A stretch of 64,000 bases of DNA from Kalaharituber pfeilii (GCA_015179045.1 WHUZ01000006.1:186001-250000); one strand, 5' to 3'. Numbered from the stretch's first letter, positions 24,854 through 38,927 are shown. The notes: generated from the sequence alone by a model not told the origin. Program-made: numbers and translations.

Positions 24854-25873
24854 ATAGGGCGCCTGCTTCTTTGAAGGAGTCTGGAGTGGGGCCCGTGGAG
24901 GTGAATATCCAGTTGCACGCGGGAAAGATGGTCGCCTCTTTGCAGGAGTTGCAGGAGCCAAGACCTGATCAACGGGAGAAGGCACGGACTTCTCAACAGA
25001 TTTTTCCAATGGGAGAGGTTGATTAAGGAAGGACCTCAAGGCATCTGTCTGTTTCCTCACATCATCGGCTATCGTAGTGTAAGACGCCTTAACTGGGCTT
25101 TGGAAAACATCGGCCTCATATGGTGAAGGCGGCGACAACTTCTTGTCGTTATCCATGGAGAAGATATCGGGAAAATTGAGTTCAGAAGCATCTGGAGAAC
25201 GACGTCGTGCATACATTGGACTCACTGGAGAACTATTTGCCAACGAAGCCAGCGCTGGCTTAGGGGCGATCCCAGTATTACGATGTCCATTTCGCGCCTT
25301 CTCCTCCTTGTCAGCGCGGAATAACTTTTGCAAATGAGACTCCGGCTCTTCTAACGATCTAGACAATGCATCAATCTTCTCATCGTGCATCTCCAGCATT
25401 GCTTGAAGGCTAGTACCCGCACTTGGAGTTGCGGGAACCGACTTCGAGAACCAACTAGGGACTGGAAGAGAGGATGGCGCCGGTGACGAATGGAAGTTTG
25501 GACCAGCGTAAGCCTTAGTCGGAGTGCCCAAAGCGGCACGAGATGGAGAATTCGGTGAACCATTAGACTCGTCGTTGGAGGATGAGTGTGTCGGAGATTC
25601 ATAACCTTGATATGGAGCTTGGTTGGGATCAGTGTTGACGTCGCGCGGCCTTGGCTTGGACTTTCTCTTCTTCTTGGAAGAAGCTGTGGGTAATTGATTG
25701 TTCGCTTTTGGTGACTGGGGTGGAGTTACAATGCCTTTGGGTGGACCATGTCGCTGCGCATTTTGTGGATTATTGAATTGAGATTTAGATGTCCCAATAT
25801 TTGCAGCAGGTCCACTTTTGTTTGTGCGATGTCTCCCTCGAGACTTTGGAGCTGAAGATTCAGGTGTCGACAT
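24569..25873 (-). CDS. Edc1/PNRC-motif protein, probable decapping enhancer
   Basis: A disordered 434-residue protein in a single exon. The key signature is YAGPNFHSSPAPSSLPVPSWF at residues 122-142 (written as the AGPxFHxSPAPSxLPxPxxF pattern). This is the short linear motif of Edc1/Edc2 and the vertebrate PNRC proteins that binds Dcp1 and stimulates Dcp2 mRNA decapping. A basic cluster (KKKRKSKPRPR) at about 68-77 precedes it. A predicted helix at 152-195 (MLEMHDEKIDALSRSLEEPE) follows. Near the C-terminus are three His and eight Gln encoded by a CAG-type repeat. The start is ATG 25873 (MSTPESSAP); the open frame continues upstream to 26179 but that part looks like 5' UTR. The role is inferred from the motif only. 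Confidence 0.75.
24821..24856 (-). repeat. CAG/CAT trinucleotide repeat encoding His3-Gln8
   Basis: On the plus strand this reads TTG, seven CTG, then three ATG and ATA; on the coding strand it gives Tyr-His-His-His followed by eight Gln. It is inside the Edc1-like coding sequence and in frame, so unit-number change would alter only the length of the tract. Confidence 0.9.
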
Positions 25874-28368
25874 GGCTGGAAAATAAATTGCCGTAGATTG
25901 CGAAAAGTGGAAGGAACCGAAGAAAATAAACCGCCCTAATAGGAAACCGAAACAAGCTGGATGATATTCCAATACAAATGATACCAATACTCCGTGCAAA
26001 TCCGGCAGAGACAAGGACAAAATTGATGAGTTGATATGTAAGTGTTGCCGATGTTGTTGCGAAAAAGGTGCGAGCGGTGTCTTTGGATTTGGCGAAACAA
26101 GCGAATCTTTCAAAACGACTTTTTTTTTCTTTTTTTTATCTATACAAAGTGGTGAACGTTGAGCAGCGAGAATTGGCATAAAAAAGGGGAGAAGTCAATG
26201 CGACACAGGATAAATGAAATACCTTTCTCTCTTCTTTTTATTTTTGTTTTTGGATTTGTTTTTGTATGATTGAAGGATTATATGAAGCTTTTGGTGGATC
26301 GAGACGAGGGAAGTGGGTTGTAGTGGTAGGGAGTATAGAGGATGTCAAAAGAAATCATTTCTAGGAAAGGGTGCTGAATATGTGGTAGAAGGTGAGAGGA
26401 AGAGGGAGAGAGAGAATTTTTAGAAGTGGGATTATGGCGGTTTATTGGTCGGGGAGGGGGGGGAAGGAGGGAGGGCGGTCGGGGGGGGACAAGCGGGCAG
26501 CGGGAGAAATGGAGGGGTGGGAGCGATGGCGATTGGGCGGGGGAGGGCTGCTGGGGTTATGTCGTGAGGCAGGCTGCGTTTCTTGTTTCGTGGTGCGGTG
26601 GGTGCAGGAGCAGGCAGCAGCGGGACACGGTCTGCACGGGGGGGGACAGCAGTGTGCGGAGGGGGCGCTCCGGGGCTCTGGGCTGGGCGCTGGGCACTGG
26701 GCGTGGGCGATTGGTGGCAGGCGGGCTCGGCAGCGTGCGGAGAGTAGTCAGTCTGGTTGCCACAGGCTGCGGCGCTGTCGATGCTGCTTTGCTGCTTGCG
26801 GATAGCGTGAGCATGCGCGCCAGGGGGCGGAGGGCGCGATGCTCTGGTGGTTGCGCTGGCTTGGCAGCAGCTTGCCTGGACAAAGAGCAGCGGGGCGGCA
26901 GTGACATAGTTGTGTGAGGCCCACCCAGCGTGATCCACACGCCCAAGTGGCTCTCACTGCCTTCGGTTGCATGATGCAGTTGTGCTGTGCTGAGCGGAAG
27001 GCGTAAGCACTCTGTAGGTATTCAAGGCTGTTTACGTGTTTGCAACTGATGAACTCGGCGAATGTGGCGAAGGTGTCTTTCAGACTATGATATGATAGGC
27101 AGCATTATGCAGTACCTTGTTCTCTCTGCAGCACCTACAAACGAAGTAGCCTAAGTAAATACTTAATATATAAACCTCGTTCCTAGTGGGCAAAGCTTGA
27201 GATTACACTGTGGCAATGCAGTAGTGTGAGGGCTGTAATCTTGCCACTATTTGGCCGATTGGTGCATGCAGTATATATGTGAGTTTTCCACGGCAAATAC
27301 GTATTGGACCAGCAAACAGAATATCGATCTTTTGTGAATCCGCAAGTAAGAGGTTATGTGAAGATGGATCTCGGTCCCAGACTCTGAGGCTAGCGTATAA
27401 TCAGTCTAACGGATTGCGTATTGCTACGCCAGATGTTGAACACCCCCCCCCCCCCCCCAAGAGTTGCTTGCCTACGTTAACGTAGTTCCAATCAATTCAA
27501 TGCCGCAGGCTCTGTAAGTATTAACTGATATTCCCAATACTCCAATTCAAGGTTGCCGACATGCTAATTAAATTTACTCTCAGTAAGCAGTTTGGTTCCA
27601 GTCTCGTGTTTGGCTCAAGTTCCTACTCGGCAGCAGCCAGCAACGTATCACGTGGTCTTGACAAGTAAACCTTTGTTACGACCAATAAGTAGAGTATGTA
27701 GTCATTTATTGTGACCATAAAAGCTAATATTGGGCCGTCTGCCCTGGGATGGTAGCCACAAGTACCTACATCAAGTAAGGAACTGCAAAACAACAGGAAA
27801 AGAAACCAATACTAGAACGACATATTCTGATTGCAAAAATAAGTCTGTTTGTGTATAAAACCTTCAAAGTAATATGTACTAGTAGTACATAATAGTACGT
27901 ATTTACTGAAGTATCCAGACTCTTGGTTCAATTATTCGAGCTCAAGAATAGTACCTATCAGTTACATATAAGTGGGGGAATCAGTTCGTGCGGCCACGGG
28001 ATATCCAACTTCGTAAAATTCTTGTTACAGAGGTGGCTGGTTACCAGAGTAACCATTGTCATCTAATATGTAAGGAATCTTCCTGTAATATCAACAAGAC
28101 TATTTTCATGCGCAGACGCTGAAACACGTGGTTGGACAGTATGATGATTGCAACTTCCGAGGAGACAATAAGGTTATCAAAGTCTCCCCGTCACTGTGGA
28201 TAAGAGAATCGGGGCATAGCCATGGTAGCACTGATGCAATATTGTTCTCATTTCCTAGTTGATAAATAGAGTGACCCAAATCTGAGATAAAAGTGAGGTG
28301 AGAATTTAGTTACCCAACAAATGAATCAGTTAGATCATGCAGTAAGTCAATATAAAATAGTTTAAATG
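25874..28368. other. intergenic upstream of the Edc1-like gene
   Basis: Contains the probable 5' UTR of the Edc1-like gene (25874-26400), a G-rich stretch at 26430-26900, and a 16-base C run at 27443-27458. Long overlapping frames at 26392-26972 on both strands follow from the GC bias and show no domain. No gene is supported. Confidence 0.45.
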
Positions 28369-28685
28369 TTATTCCCCGCTTGGTTGCAGGCTTTGAGCAC
28401 AACTGGGGCAGGGTTGGCATTCAATTCTTTGCTGGTAATCGGTATTATTTGGTCCAATTGAAAGTCTATGTTATCAAATTGGGTTAGCAGGGAGACAATA
28501 ACACAGTTACAACTGCACACTAACCGTGCATGAGGAGGTGGATTGCCCCACATGATGAACTCAAAAGTAGTATCATATGTGCGAGTGAGAGATATTTTGT
28601 ATGGTCGGTCAGCCTTAGCAGTATGATACACGCCCCAGTCAATTAGGATCCTTCCATGTTCGATGATCAAACTACTTGTATTGAT
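28369..28685 (-). CDS. candidate C-terminal exons of an unrecognised gene
   Basis: Two pieces join in frame: 28685-28525 and 28465-28369. The intron between them is 59 bp with a good donor (GTTAGT), a branch-like GCTAAC and an acceptor (ACATAG). An acceptor-like ATCTAG precedes the first piece, with no ATG in frame, so upstream exons would be needed. The 85-residue product reads through GRILIDWGVYHTAKADRPYK and MWGNPPPHARLSIGPNNTDY and ends with a Cys-x-x-Cys-x-x-Cys segment. I do not recognise a family and could not find matching upstream exons in 28690-29660. It may be a real gene end, a pseudogene or a chance splice. Confidence 0.27.
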
Positions 28686-29968
28686 CTAGATGAATGACCG
28701 AGGTGCTACTGGCATGTGCTTATGCCAGTAGCTATAGGCACTGGATATCACGCCTTGCTCCCTCAACTCAGAGAAGTTTGGTGACATGTAGTAGTGTTCC
28801 AACATTCAGCAGCAATTATCCCATTGGCTCCTTATGAAGCTAAAATTCCGTCGAATTCTCCTGCAGTTGGTGATCCACATGTTGATGGAATGGAAACAAT
28901 GCTAGATGCCCGATTGGCCACAGATGTGTCGTTGCTGTAAGCGCAACAATCATTGAGCTGTTTACAGAGAGTGTGAAATCTCCGTGAAGCTATCCAAATA
29001 AACCTTAAAAGGTGCCGCTAACTCCAGTCTAGCTCGAGCCACACTCACTTAACATCCCTTTGGTAACTTGGACCGAGCCGTGGCACCTTGATCGTAAACT
29101 TGCAAGATATGACAACTTGATACGATATGGAACAACCCCTCCAAAAACATTATTCTTATATTTGTAATGAGATTGCGCCTGTTGTATGACATAAAGAATG
29201 GGAAATACACTTAATGTGAGGATAGCATGACAGTCAGTCTTCTGGTCGGACCCAATACCCAAGTGGCACTTGTCTCAATGGTATTCCTAATCCTGCTTAC
29301 CTTAGCGAAGCAATTGTGAGGCTCAGATATGAAGTAATATGGACAACTGAGTCTGGGCACGAGATCATATCAATATGAGTTAGATGGGTAGTGCAACTAT
29401 GGTAATTACGATCATAATATAGTGAAGGATGAGTGATAGGTGTGAGGGGGAACTGCATTACACACGGTTGATGCTTTCAGAAGCAAGGAAGGACCAGAAC
29501 GTCTTCACACGGTTTTTTCTTTTTTCTTGTTTTTGCAACATTTCTTTCCTCAAAAAAGCTGGTGGGAGGGTGAATCCAGTAGAGAACGAACACCTTATCA
29601 GCGTTCAAGTTCACTGGTAGGATGGCGTTGGTATTGAAGCTCTCCAGTGTGGCTGTCAAGTGAAGTGGCTCCAGCCTTGGCGTCACAACCTTACTAAACC
29701 CTTTCCTATTGCAAAGTTTTTTTCCCTAAAAACAGCACCCCACATTGAACACATTTGCCTGCTAATTGAACTGGGGCTACCCGACTCTTTTGGAAGTTTA
29801 TCACTTCTCCTCTCTACTTCCCACAGCAATCACCGCGCATCTACCCTTTCTTTTTTGCTTTCCCCGCAGGTCTCGATACGTGTCTGTTGGAGCGGGTTCA
29901 CTTCTATTCTACAGGAAGTTCATACTCTCCTACTGAACTATCGATTCCATCCAGTACAATCAGTCATC
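28686..29968. other. intergenic upstream of eRF1
   Basis: Includes the eRF1 promoter and 5' UTR (T-rich at 29517-29530 and 29719-29727) and the third copy of the 15-mer motif at 29350-29364 (minus strand). No gene is supported. Confidence 0.45.
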
Positions 29969-31570
<1,602 letters not shown>

Positions 31571-32279
31571 CAATTTGGACCCCTCGCAAACCACCGCGAG
31601 GATGTTCCAGACGCCGGTCTGAGGGCGCTCCTCCCTACCTCGCGGGGTCAAGATAGCGGCGTCAAGAGGTGTACGGCGGGCAGCTGCGTAAAGGTAGGAA
31701 ATGTTATGATCGAAAGGCTAAGTATGTAGTAATCTCTGGGCTAAGAGCACAGAAGGCTGATGCTGAGTCATTGCAGCTTAGAGAAAAAAGGAGAGTCGGT
31801 AATCGGGAAGATCTCAAAGTGGGATGAAACTGTTGGTGAATAGATTGGAATGACACGTGTTGATCCTAGGGACAGGAAGCTGATTCTATGAGAGAAATTA
31901 CAGTCTTTTTTGCTGGGCGATGTGCTCTTGTTACCAGAATGATATTTGCACAAGAATGAAGCATCTGCAGTCTGGATTGCCCTCAACTACTATTCCTAAG
32001 TGTGTAGTGTAGTAATAAGTGTGTAGTGTAGTAATCATGAAGACCATTGATTGCATCTTGAGCTCGCACAGGCTAGTGCATGAAAGACGAGATTCAGAGG
32101 TGCTTCCCAGCCAGATTGCGGTATAGAACGTATGATTTGTATTGGCGTAGTGCATGAAAAAATAAACATGGTCAGGGCTCATTCACGTGACTGATAAGCG
32201 TCTATCATCTGGATAGTGTCGAGAGTGTTCAGCATGCAAATGTTTTCTATCACCTGCTCTCAAACTGGCGTGAACTAAA
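31571..32279. other. intergenic between SUP45 and MTO1
   Basis: 3' region of the eRF1 gene, with a small GC hairpin-capable stretch at about 31578-31602 (CCTCGC ... GCGAGG). A perfect 19 bp tandem repeat is at 31998-32035. No gene is supported. Confidence 0.5.
31998..32035 (+). repeat. perfect 19 bp tandem duplication
   Basis: AAGTGTGTAGTGTAGTAAT occurs twice head to tail (31998-32016 and 32017-32035) without mismatches. Confidence 0.9.
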
Positions 32280-34659
32280 ATGCGCAACTTATACACCGCC
32301 AACAACTTGTACGCGCTCGTCCTGCCAGTCACTTCACGGTCTTTACGCAAGTCAACGCCATGCCAATTCAATCATTGTGGCAAGCGGTGTACAAGGCAAA
32401 GAGGGCTGGCCAGTGTTGCAAGTGTTGCAAGTGAATATCAGCGGTATTCCAAACAAAGCTCACTACCTCACCCGAAGCTAATGTCGATTCAAATGCTGAC
32501 TTTATCTTACTTTGTTTGTGTTATATTGTATTACACAGGCAGTATGATGTCGTCGTAATCGGTGGCGGACATGCTGGTTCCGAGGCGTGTGCAGCAGCAG
32601 CTCGGTCTGGAGCGCGAACGGCGCTGGTAACCCAGAAAATTGAGACAATAGGAACATGCTCTTGCAATCCTAGTTTTGGAGGAATTGGTAAAGGCATTAT
32701 GATTCGAGAGATTGATGCCTTGGACGGCGTTTGTGGGAGGATTACAGGTATGAGTCTCCCAGCACTAGTGTAAAGTAGTCATTAAAGACGACTTTATTAG
32801 ATAAGGCTGGAATCCAATTCAGAGTGTTGAACCGAAGCAAAGGGCCGGCCGTTTGGGTATGAATTGCTCCTGTTATTGTTGAACGGTAGTGATGTGATTG
32901 GATTTGTTGACGTTTTTCTAGGGCCCTAGGGCACAGATTGATCGGGTGTTGTATAAACGCTATATGCAAGAGGAGCTGAAATCAACTCCCAATCTTGAAA
33001 TTGTTCAGGGCAGTGTAGCAGATGTCATCATCGATAGAACCTGTATTGGGCATCAACCAACTAAAGAAGGTCACTATGGAAGCATAACCGGAGTTCGTTT
33101 GGAATCCGGCGAAGTCATTGCAACCAATCATATCGTCATTACAACAGGAACGTTTCTCGGTGGAGAGATCCATATTGGCTTAACGGCGTATCCGTCTGGT
33201 CGTATGGGGGAAGCGGCAACTTTCGGCATCAGCAAGTCGCTGCGGGAAGCTGGATTCAAGCTTGGCAGACTGAAGACCGGAACCCCGCCGCGCCTTGATG
33301 GCCGTACAATCGACTATCGAAACCTTCCTCCGCAGTATGGCGATGATCCACCAATGCCGTTTAGTTTTCTCAATGAGCGGGTTCAGATTGAAAAACAGCT
33401 TCTGTGTCATAGTACACACACAACTCCTGCTTCCCATGATTTGTTACGAAGACATCTCCATGAGTCAATCCATATCAGAGAAACAATTAAGGGTCCACGA
33501 TATTGCCCCTCACTGGAATCAAAGGTCATCAGGTTTCATGATAAAGATAAGCATATTATATGGCTTGAACCTGAGGGTATCAATGATCATGTGATTTATC
33601 CAAATGGTATCTCTATGACAGTTCCAGCTGAAGTGCAGGAGAAACTATTACAGACAATACCTGGATTGGAGAACGTTACGATGTTGCAAGCAGGATATGG
33701 AGTTGAATACGACTACGTTGATCCTAGGAACTTGAGGGCAACATTGGAGACAAAGATGATCAAGGGGTTGTGGCTGGCTGGCCAAATCAATGGAACAACA
33801 GGCTATGAAGAGGCTGCTGCTCAAGGAATAATAGCTGGCATTAATGCTGGCCTGTCGTCGCAGAGAAAGCCTCAAATGACAGTTAGTCGGAGTGACGCTT
33901 ATATAGGCGTCATGATTGATGATCTCATAACTAAAGGTGTCTCGGAACCATACCGCATGTTCACTTCACGATCTGAATTCCGTATGACGGCTCGATCAGA
34001 CAATGCCGACTTGAGACTTACGGAAATGGGGCGTAAATTCGGAGTCGTGGGCGACAAGCGTTGGTCATGCTTTCAAGAGGAGAAGGCGCAAATGGACGAA
34101 TTACGGCGATTACTGGAGCACAAGCGACTAGGAAGCCATGATTGGGTCAGGCTTGGGGTTCAAGTCAACCTAGATTCAGAAAAGAGGAGTGCATTTGATA
34201 TTTTGAGGTTGAACAGCATGTCAATGGAGAAGCTTGTGGACTATGAACCAGCTATTTGCAGATTTACACCGAAAGTTGCAAGGAGGGTTGAGATTGAGGG
34301 TAAGTATTATTGGACTCAACAATCAAACAATTGGCAACTAAACGCATATGGCATTAGGGCAATATGCGCCTTACATCGTACGCCAGGCAGCAATGCTAAA
34401 GGCCTTCCTCAAGGATGAAAATGTGCGTCTACCACCAAATCTCGATTACAATAAGGTTATTGGTATATCGTCGGAAGAAAAGGCTCTTTTGATTCTTACC
34501 AAACCCGAGACGATTGGACAAGCAAGAAGAATTGAGGGGGTGACCCCAAATGGCTGTATCCGGTTGCTGGAACACGTGACGAAACTGAGGCGGGCTACAT
34601 CTGTGCAAGGGTTGGTCGAGAGACAACAAGATACGGGACAAGTTGTATCAACAGAATGA
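32280..34659 (+). CDS. MTO1: mitochondrial tRNA 5-carboxymethylaminomethyl uridine synthase subunit Mto1 (MnmG/GidA)
   Basis: Mto1 is the FAD-dependent partner of the GTPase Mss1 in modifying the wobble uridine of mitochondrial tRNAs. Five exons join as 32280-32443, 32539-32747, 32801-32856, 32922-34299 and 34358-34659, giving 702 residues. The first ~50 residues are basic and Ser/Thr-rich, consistent with a mitochondrial presequence. The FAD-binding motif [12 protein letters not shown] is at about 60-71. Family blocks follow: [23 protein letters not shown] [16 protein letters not shown], the [21 protein letters not shown] loop, and [12 protein letters not shown]. The C-terminal helical domain contains [13 protein letters not shown], which spans the last splice junction. 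All key residues I can identify are intact. Confidence 0.96.
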
Positions 34660-36211
34660 TTGCGGGTTGGGCAATATCATGAAACGTGTGGGGCGATTTT
34701 ATTTTTTTCTACAACATACACATTGGGTGGGGGTTCTGGCGCGCGCATTATTTTAGTATAACTCGAGCATCTATAGAAATGTCATTATACTACTTTGTGA
34801 GGCATAAAACTAATGTAAATTCGTTGGCGCGGCTGTTTTAGTTGTCTTGCTGTGTGGTATGCATAGAGCAGTAGAAGCTTCAATGCAACCAACTGGCATG
34901 ACCATTTTAATCTTCATCTTCTCTCATACATAATCTATGGTGTTGAGCCTTTAGGGTAATCTTGGCACCAGACCATGCAGTACTGATCTGGACCAACACA
35001 TTCAATCTTGCAGGCTTTCCTCTAGGGGCTTGGGTATCAGACTATCATACTGTTCACAAGGTAGCAGCTTGGGAGACAATATCCTCTAACCGGACAGGGC
35101 GTAGTCTCTGGCGCATATCATACAGTATAAGGATCCTAACCTATCTACGGTAGCCGGGCGCCCGAGGCCCATAACATATTACTGCTTACTGTAGTCTCCT
35201 GCCTGCTTTCCCTCGTGCAACAGAATCAGTGGTCCTGGGGAATTGTTCCCAGAATAACTGGTGCTGATGGGGGTGCCGTCAATGTCAGAAGTTGATGATG
35301 GAGATGACGACGTGGATCGGAAATGTTCTTTACAGTATCATATCATATGATACATCTACTTAGTATGATAGAGCACAACGAGGGCTACTATGTAATCCAT
35401 GCAGGCCATACCAGCGTGACGCCGCGCCATCCTTGCATGCAATTTCGGGGCGTCCCGGGTTCCAGAGTGCTCGTTGAGCAGCGTAGAGATGCCCGCACCG
35501 CCGACAATTCGCCAGACGAGCTCTTGCCCCTCCTCGCGATCGCCAAACATTGCTATGCCAATATGTGCGGCGGAGCCAGTCTTGGGGTTACGTACCCATA
35601 CGCCGACGGCCATGCTCCACTGTCAGGCACCGCATTCTGCGCATACGCCTGCACATACACATACACATACACATACGTATCGTACCCACGCGCACGCATG
35701 CATATACATATCATACGCACAGCGCTGGGCCGGCCGGGGGCAGCGAGAGGCCCTTCCGGCGCCTCCGGAGCAGGAGATCTATCATAGAAGGGCCCGCACA
35801 GAGAGCGATCCCCCGCCCGCCGCCCACGCGCTCGTGGTGCCGCACCGCGGACGCGTTTGGCGTTTGGCACGCCCGCCCTGGCCCTTCCCGCCGGCCGCCC
35901 GCGACGCCGCCTCCGCCCGATGTCCATCGCCGACCGCACCACGCAGCGCTGCACCCGCCGCTGGGCCGCCGCGGGAGCGTCGCGGCAAAGCGCTGCTGCC
36001 GCTGCCTGCTCCCGCAGCTGCTGTCTCGACAGGGCCAAAGTTAGACGCTCCTGCAAGGTACTCCGTGCTCTGCTGCGGACAGCGGCCTCTTGCAGACTGG
36101 ATGCTCGGTGCCTCAGCCACAGTGTCCTGCCCCTGTACCTGCCTGTAGTCGGTGTCACGCCTCACCATCCCGACCTTCCTTCTCCCTCTTCATCACCTAC
36201 GCAGAAAAAAG

Positions 36212-36244
<33 letters not shown>

Positions 36245-36830
36245 AACAGAAAAAGAAAAAGAAAAAGAAAAGAAAAGAAAAAGAAAAAAAAAAAAAAGGA
36301 AAAAAAAAAAAAGGTGCCTAGGAATAAAAAGGTTGAACATGGTTCCTGGGCCTCCAGCCACTGCAATTTCCCTATCCTGCCCGTCAAACCCACCCCCTTC
36401 CCCATCCTCCACCACAAACAACTCGCACACACCCTTCTCACGCGCAAATCCCCTGGGCCCGACTGGGGCCTGGAGAGTCGGCACATCCTTTTGAGCTAAT
36501 CCTTTCTTCAATATCCCCCCCCCTTCCTACATAGATAGTCTTCAAAAGTCTCTCCCTCATCTCCTTTCCCTTGTACAATCCTTACCAGTCCTCTCCTGTT
36601 CAGTTGTACCGCTTCCTGGGCATTCCCTAGCACGCCGTGCTTTCGGCATCCAGCGATCCTTTTCTCTCTTTCTCTTCCTCGTATACTTACACGTCTAGTT
36701 GGAATATCTCTCGCAGTCTCCTGCTCTGTTTGCACATTACGTTTGTGGTGGATATCAGAAAGGCCTTTTATTCTAGCCCTACGATACAACGCATTCAGCT
36801 CGTTTTTGAGAAAACACCAGTACCGCAACA
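34660..36830. other. intergenic upstream of the MIPC synthase gene
   Basis: About 2.2 kb. A CACATA repeat at 35650-35680, a GC-rich block at 35720-36070, and a long purine tract at 36202-36314 dominate. Long overlapping frames at 35323-36500 on both strands reflect these biases (Arg/Pro-rich and Lys-rich products). No gene is supported. Confidence 0.45.
36202..36314 (+). repeat. purine (GAAA)n tract, about 113 bp
   Basis: Nearly unbroken A/G on the plus strand, with only one C near 36248. It starts as GAAA units, passes through GA repeats, then AAAAAG/AAAAG units and A runs. It ends about 515 bp upstream of the MIPC synthase start. Long purine mirror repeats of this kind can form triplex (H) DNA. 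Confidence 0.9.
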
Positions 36831-38132
36831 ATGCGTCGTGGAATGATAATATTCCTAGTTTTTAATCTAGTACTGCTCGGGTTCCTGCTCAACAGTGTTT
36901 TCACTCTCATTACACTTCTCTTCGAGGACTGCACGGGGGATGCGATTCGATCCTATGACATTCCCGCGCCTAATTCGGAACTGATAGAACAAAGGCCACA
37001 ACTGATACCGAAGATCATCCACCAGACTTGGCGCAACGAAACAATTCCAGAAAAATGGCACGAAGCTCAGCAGAGTTGTGTGAATCTGCACACGGATTAT
37101 GAGTATAAGGTACGCTGATGTGGGCGGTGGAGGAGGAGCGGGATTTGAATGAAAACGCGGCAGCATACCAACAAAAATCCCGTTGGAAATTGACGTTAAA
37201 AGTTACATGGAAGCTGATAGGCGGTGGGGGGAGGGAGTTGTAGTTGTGGACGGACGAAAAATCCAGAGAATTCATTGCAACGGAATACCCATGGTTCCTC
37301 GAGACTTTCGACAGCTATCCATATCCAATTATGCGTGCAGACGCTATACGTTACTTTGTCCTCGCACACTTTGGCGGTATCTACGTGGATATGGACGATG
37401 TAAGTCACTTATTAATGATGCGATTGTTTATTTTGCTAACATTATGCTATTAATAGGGATGTAACCGTCGCCTTGATCCTCTGCTTGCTTACCCTGCATG
37501 GGTTAGGAAGACTACCCCAACGGGTATCTCGAATGATGCTATGGGATCTGTCCCTCAACACCCATTCTTCCTCCAAGTCATTGAGAGCCTACAAGGCTAC
37601 AACCGCAATTGGAGAGTACCTTATATCACCGTCATGTACTCCACAGGACCTCTCTTTCTGAGCGTCATTTGGAAGGAGTACATTCGGTGGGGAACAACTG
37701 AGGAAGGAAGGGTTCGCGTTTTGATGCCAGACGAGTACGTTTCCGTGATTTGTTTTCTTCTATAACATGAACTAACAATTTCCCTCCTTTTGCCTGCAGA
37801 TACATTAAAAAACCATGGAGTTTTTTCTCTTATCACAAGGGATCATCATGGCACAGTGATGATGCCAAGACAATATTCTGGGTCAGTAGATGCCCTATTA
37901 TATTGATAAATTATATCCTAATCTCACTTCGCGGCAATAGATGGGACAGCACTGGATTTTCCTGACGGTTACCGGCGTTGCGCTGGCAGCACTCCTCTAT
38001 ATCGTCGGGTTCACTCTTGCACGAAAATCCCACATCACTCTTAGCTCACCGACCTTCTTGGGCATGTACAGAAAGAACGGTTACGTGGCCGTAAACAAGC
38101 GGGATGATGATACTACCAAACTGGAAGTCTAA
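36831..38132 (+). CDS. SUR1: inositol-phosphoceramide mannosyltransferase catalytic subunit (Sur1/Csh1-like)
   Basis: This Golgi enzyme transfers mannose from GDP-mannose to inositol-phosphoceramide, making MIPC. Five exons join as 36831-37109, 37244-37399, 37457-37734, 37800-37881 and 37941-38132, giving 328 residues. An N-terminal membrane anchor is at about residues 5-28. The glycosyltransferase DXD domain follows, with PKIIHQTWRN at about 63-72 and RADAIRYFVLAHFGGIYVDMD; the metal-binding DMD is at 142-144. PQHPF and SSWHSDD blocks are as in Sur1/Csg1. A second membrane span lies at about 270-291, followed by a short basic tail. Its donor sugar is imported by Vrg4 (9.4-11.0 kb). Och1-type alpha-1,6-mannosyltransferases share the DXD domain but lack the C-terminal span. 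Confidence 0.93.
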
Positions 38133-38927
38133 TTTTCCGTCACCAAATCAACCAGCGGGGACGGTTTATCGTTGCTCTGCCACCTTCGTTTCTTGATGTA
38201 ACATATTTTTTGGGCCTCCATTTTTTTCCACTTTACCCGTTCTCTTCCTTTTTCATCAGAATTCTCTTCTATTCCTTTTACTTCTCTACTAAGCCTCTTG
38301 GCGCATTGAAGGACTGATGACTATTAATGTTAATTGATAATTTTCGTGACGACATGACGATAAGTTGACTTTTACTAGAGGAATATAAACAAAAAGAGCA
38401 GAAGAGAAGACAAGAGAGTGTGCAGTGCAGACAGAACAAAGGAACTTGCCTTCTGTTTAACAAAAAAAAAAAAAAAGAACTATTGTAATTCATTATTTAC
38501 CCCTTCTTGTTGACCCAAATATGTATATAGTTTCCTTTTTTTTTTTTTTTTTTTTAAAAAAAATATCAAGGGTAGTAGTTTGGGAGTTTGAAAGTTTTAC
38601 TCTTGCTAATTTTCTTCTGTTAAGGTTGTGTTCAAGTTCGCTTTTACGTTTCGCTCATTAGCGTAGCGTGTCATATCTCGGCTTTTTGTATTTCCTCTTA
38701 TAGTTGTATTTCATTATCACAATAATAACTAGTCAGGTAGAATAATAATAGTTTCCCGCGCTCCGTACATCATTCTATTAGTCGGGTTTGATTCCACTTG
38801 TTGAATCATCAATAAATGATATGAATCCTATTAAGATAGTGCCTAAGCCAGGCGACACGCCGCTTTACGCAGTTCAAAGTGAATTAACTTTCCCCCAAGC
38901 TTTGTCTATCCTAAAACATGCCTCGGC
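38133..38927. other. convergent 3' intergenic region
   Basis: Holds the 3' regions of the MIPC synthase and the 126-residue protein gene. It contains an A run at about 38461-38475 and a T20-A8 junction at 38536-38563. Confidence 0.5.
38536..38563 (+). repeat. T20 followed directly by A8
   Basis: Twenty T then eight A form a short AT palindrome centred at 38555/38556, downstream of the MIPC synthase stop. It may act in transcript end formation or be a simple repeat. Confidence 0.8.

Noticed and set aside
25874..26179. N-terminal extension of the Edc1-like frame
   Set aside because: The upstream part includes an AAAAAAG/T-rich stretch translating to Lys repeats and lacks conservation-like features; ATG 25873 fits a normal start.
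26392..26972. Frames of 74-168 codons on both strands in G-rich DNA
   Set aside because: Compositional artefact; no motif and no splice context.
35323..36511. Frames up to 224 codons on both strands
   Set aside because: Explained by a CACATA repeat, a GC-rich block and the purine tract (Lys-rich on one strand, Phe-rich on the other).
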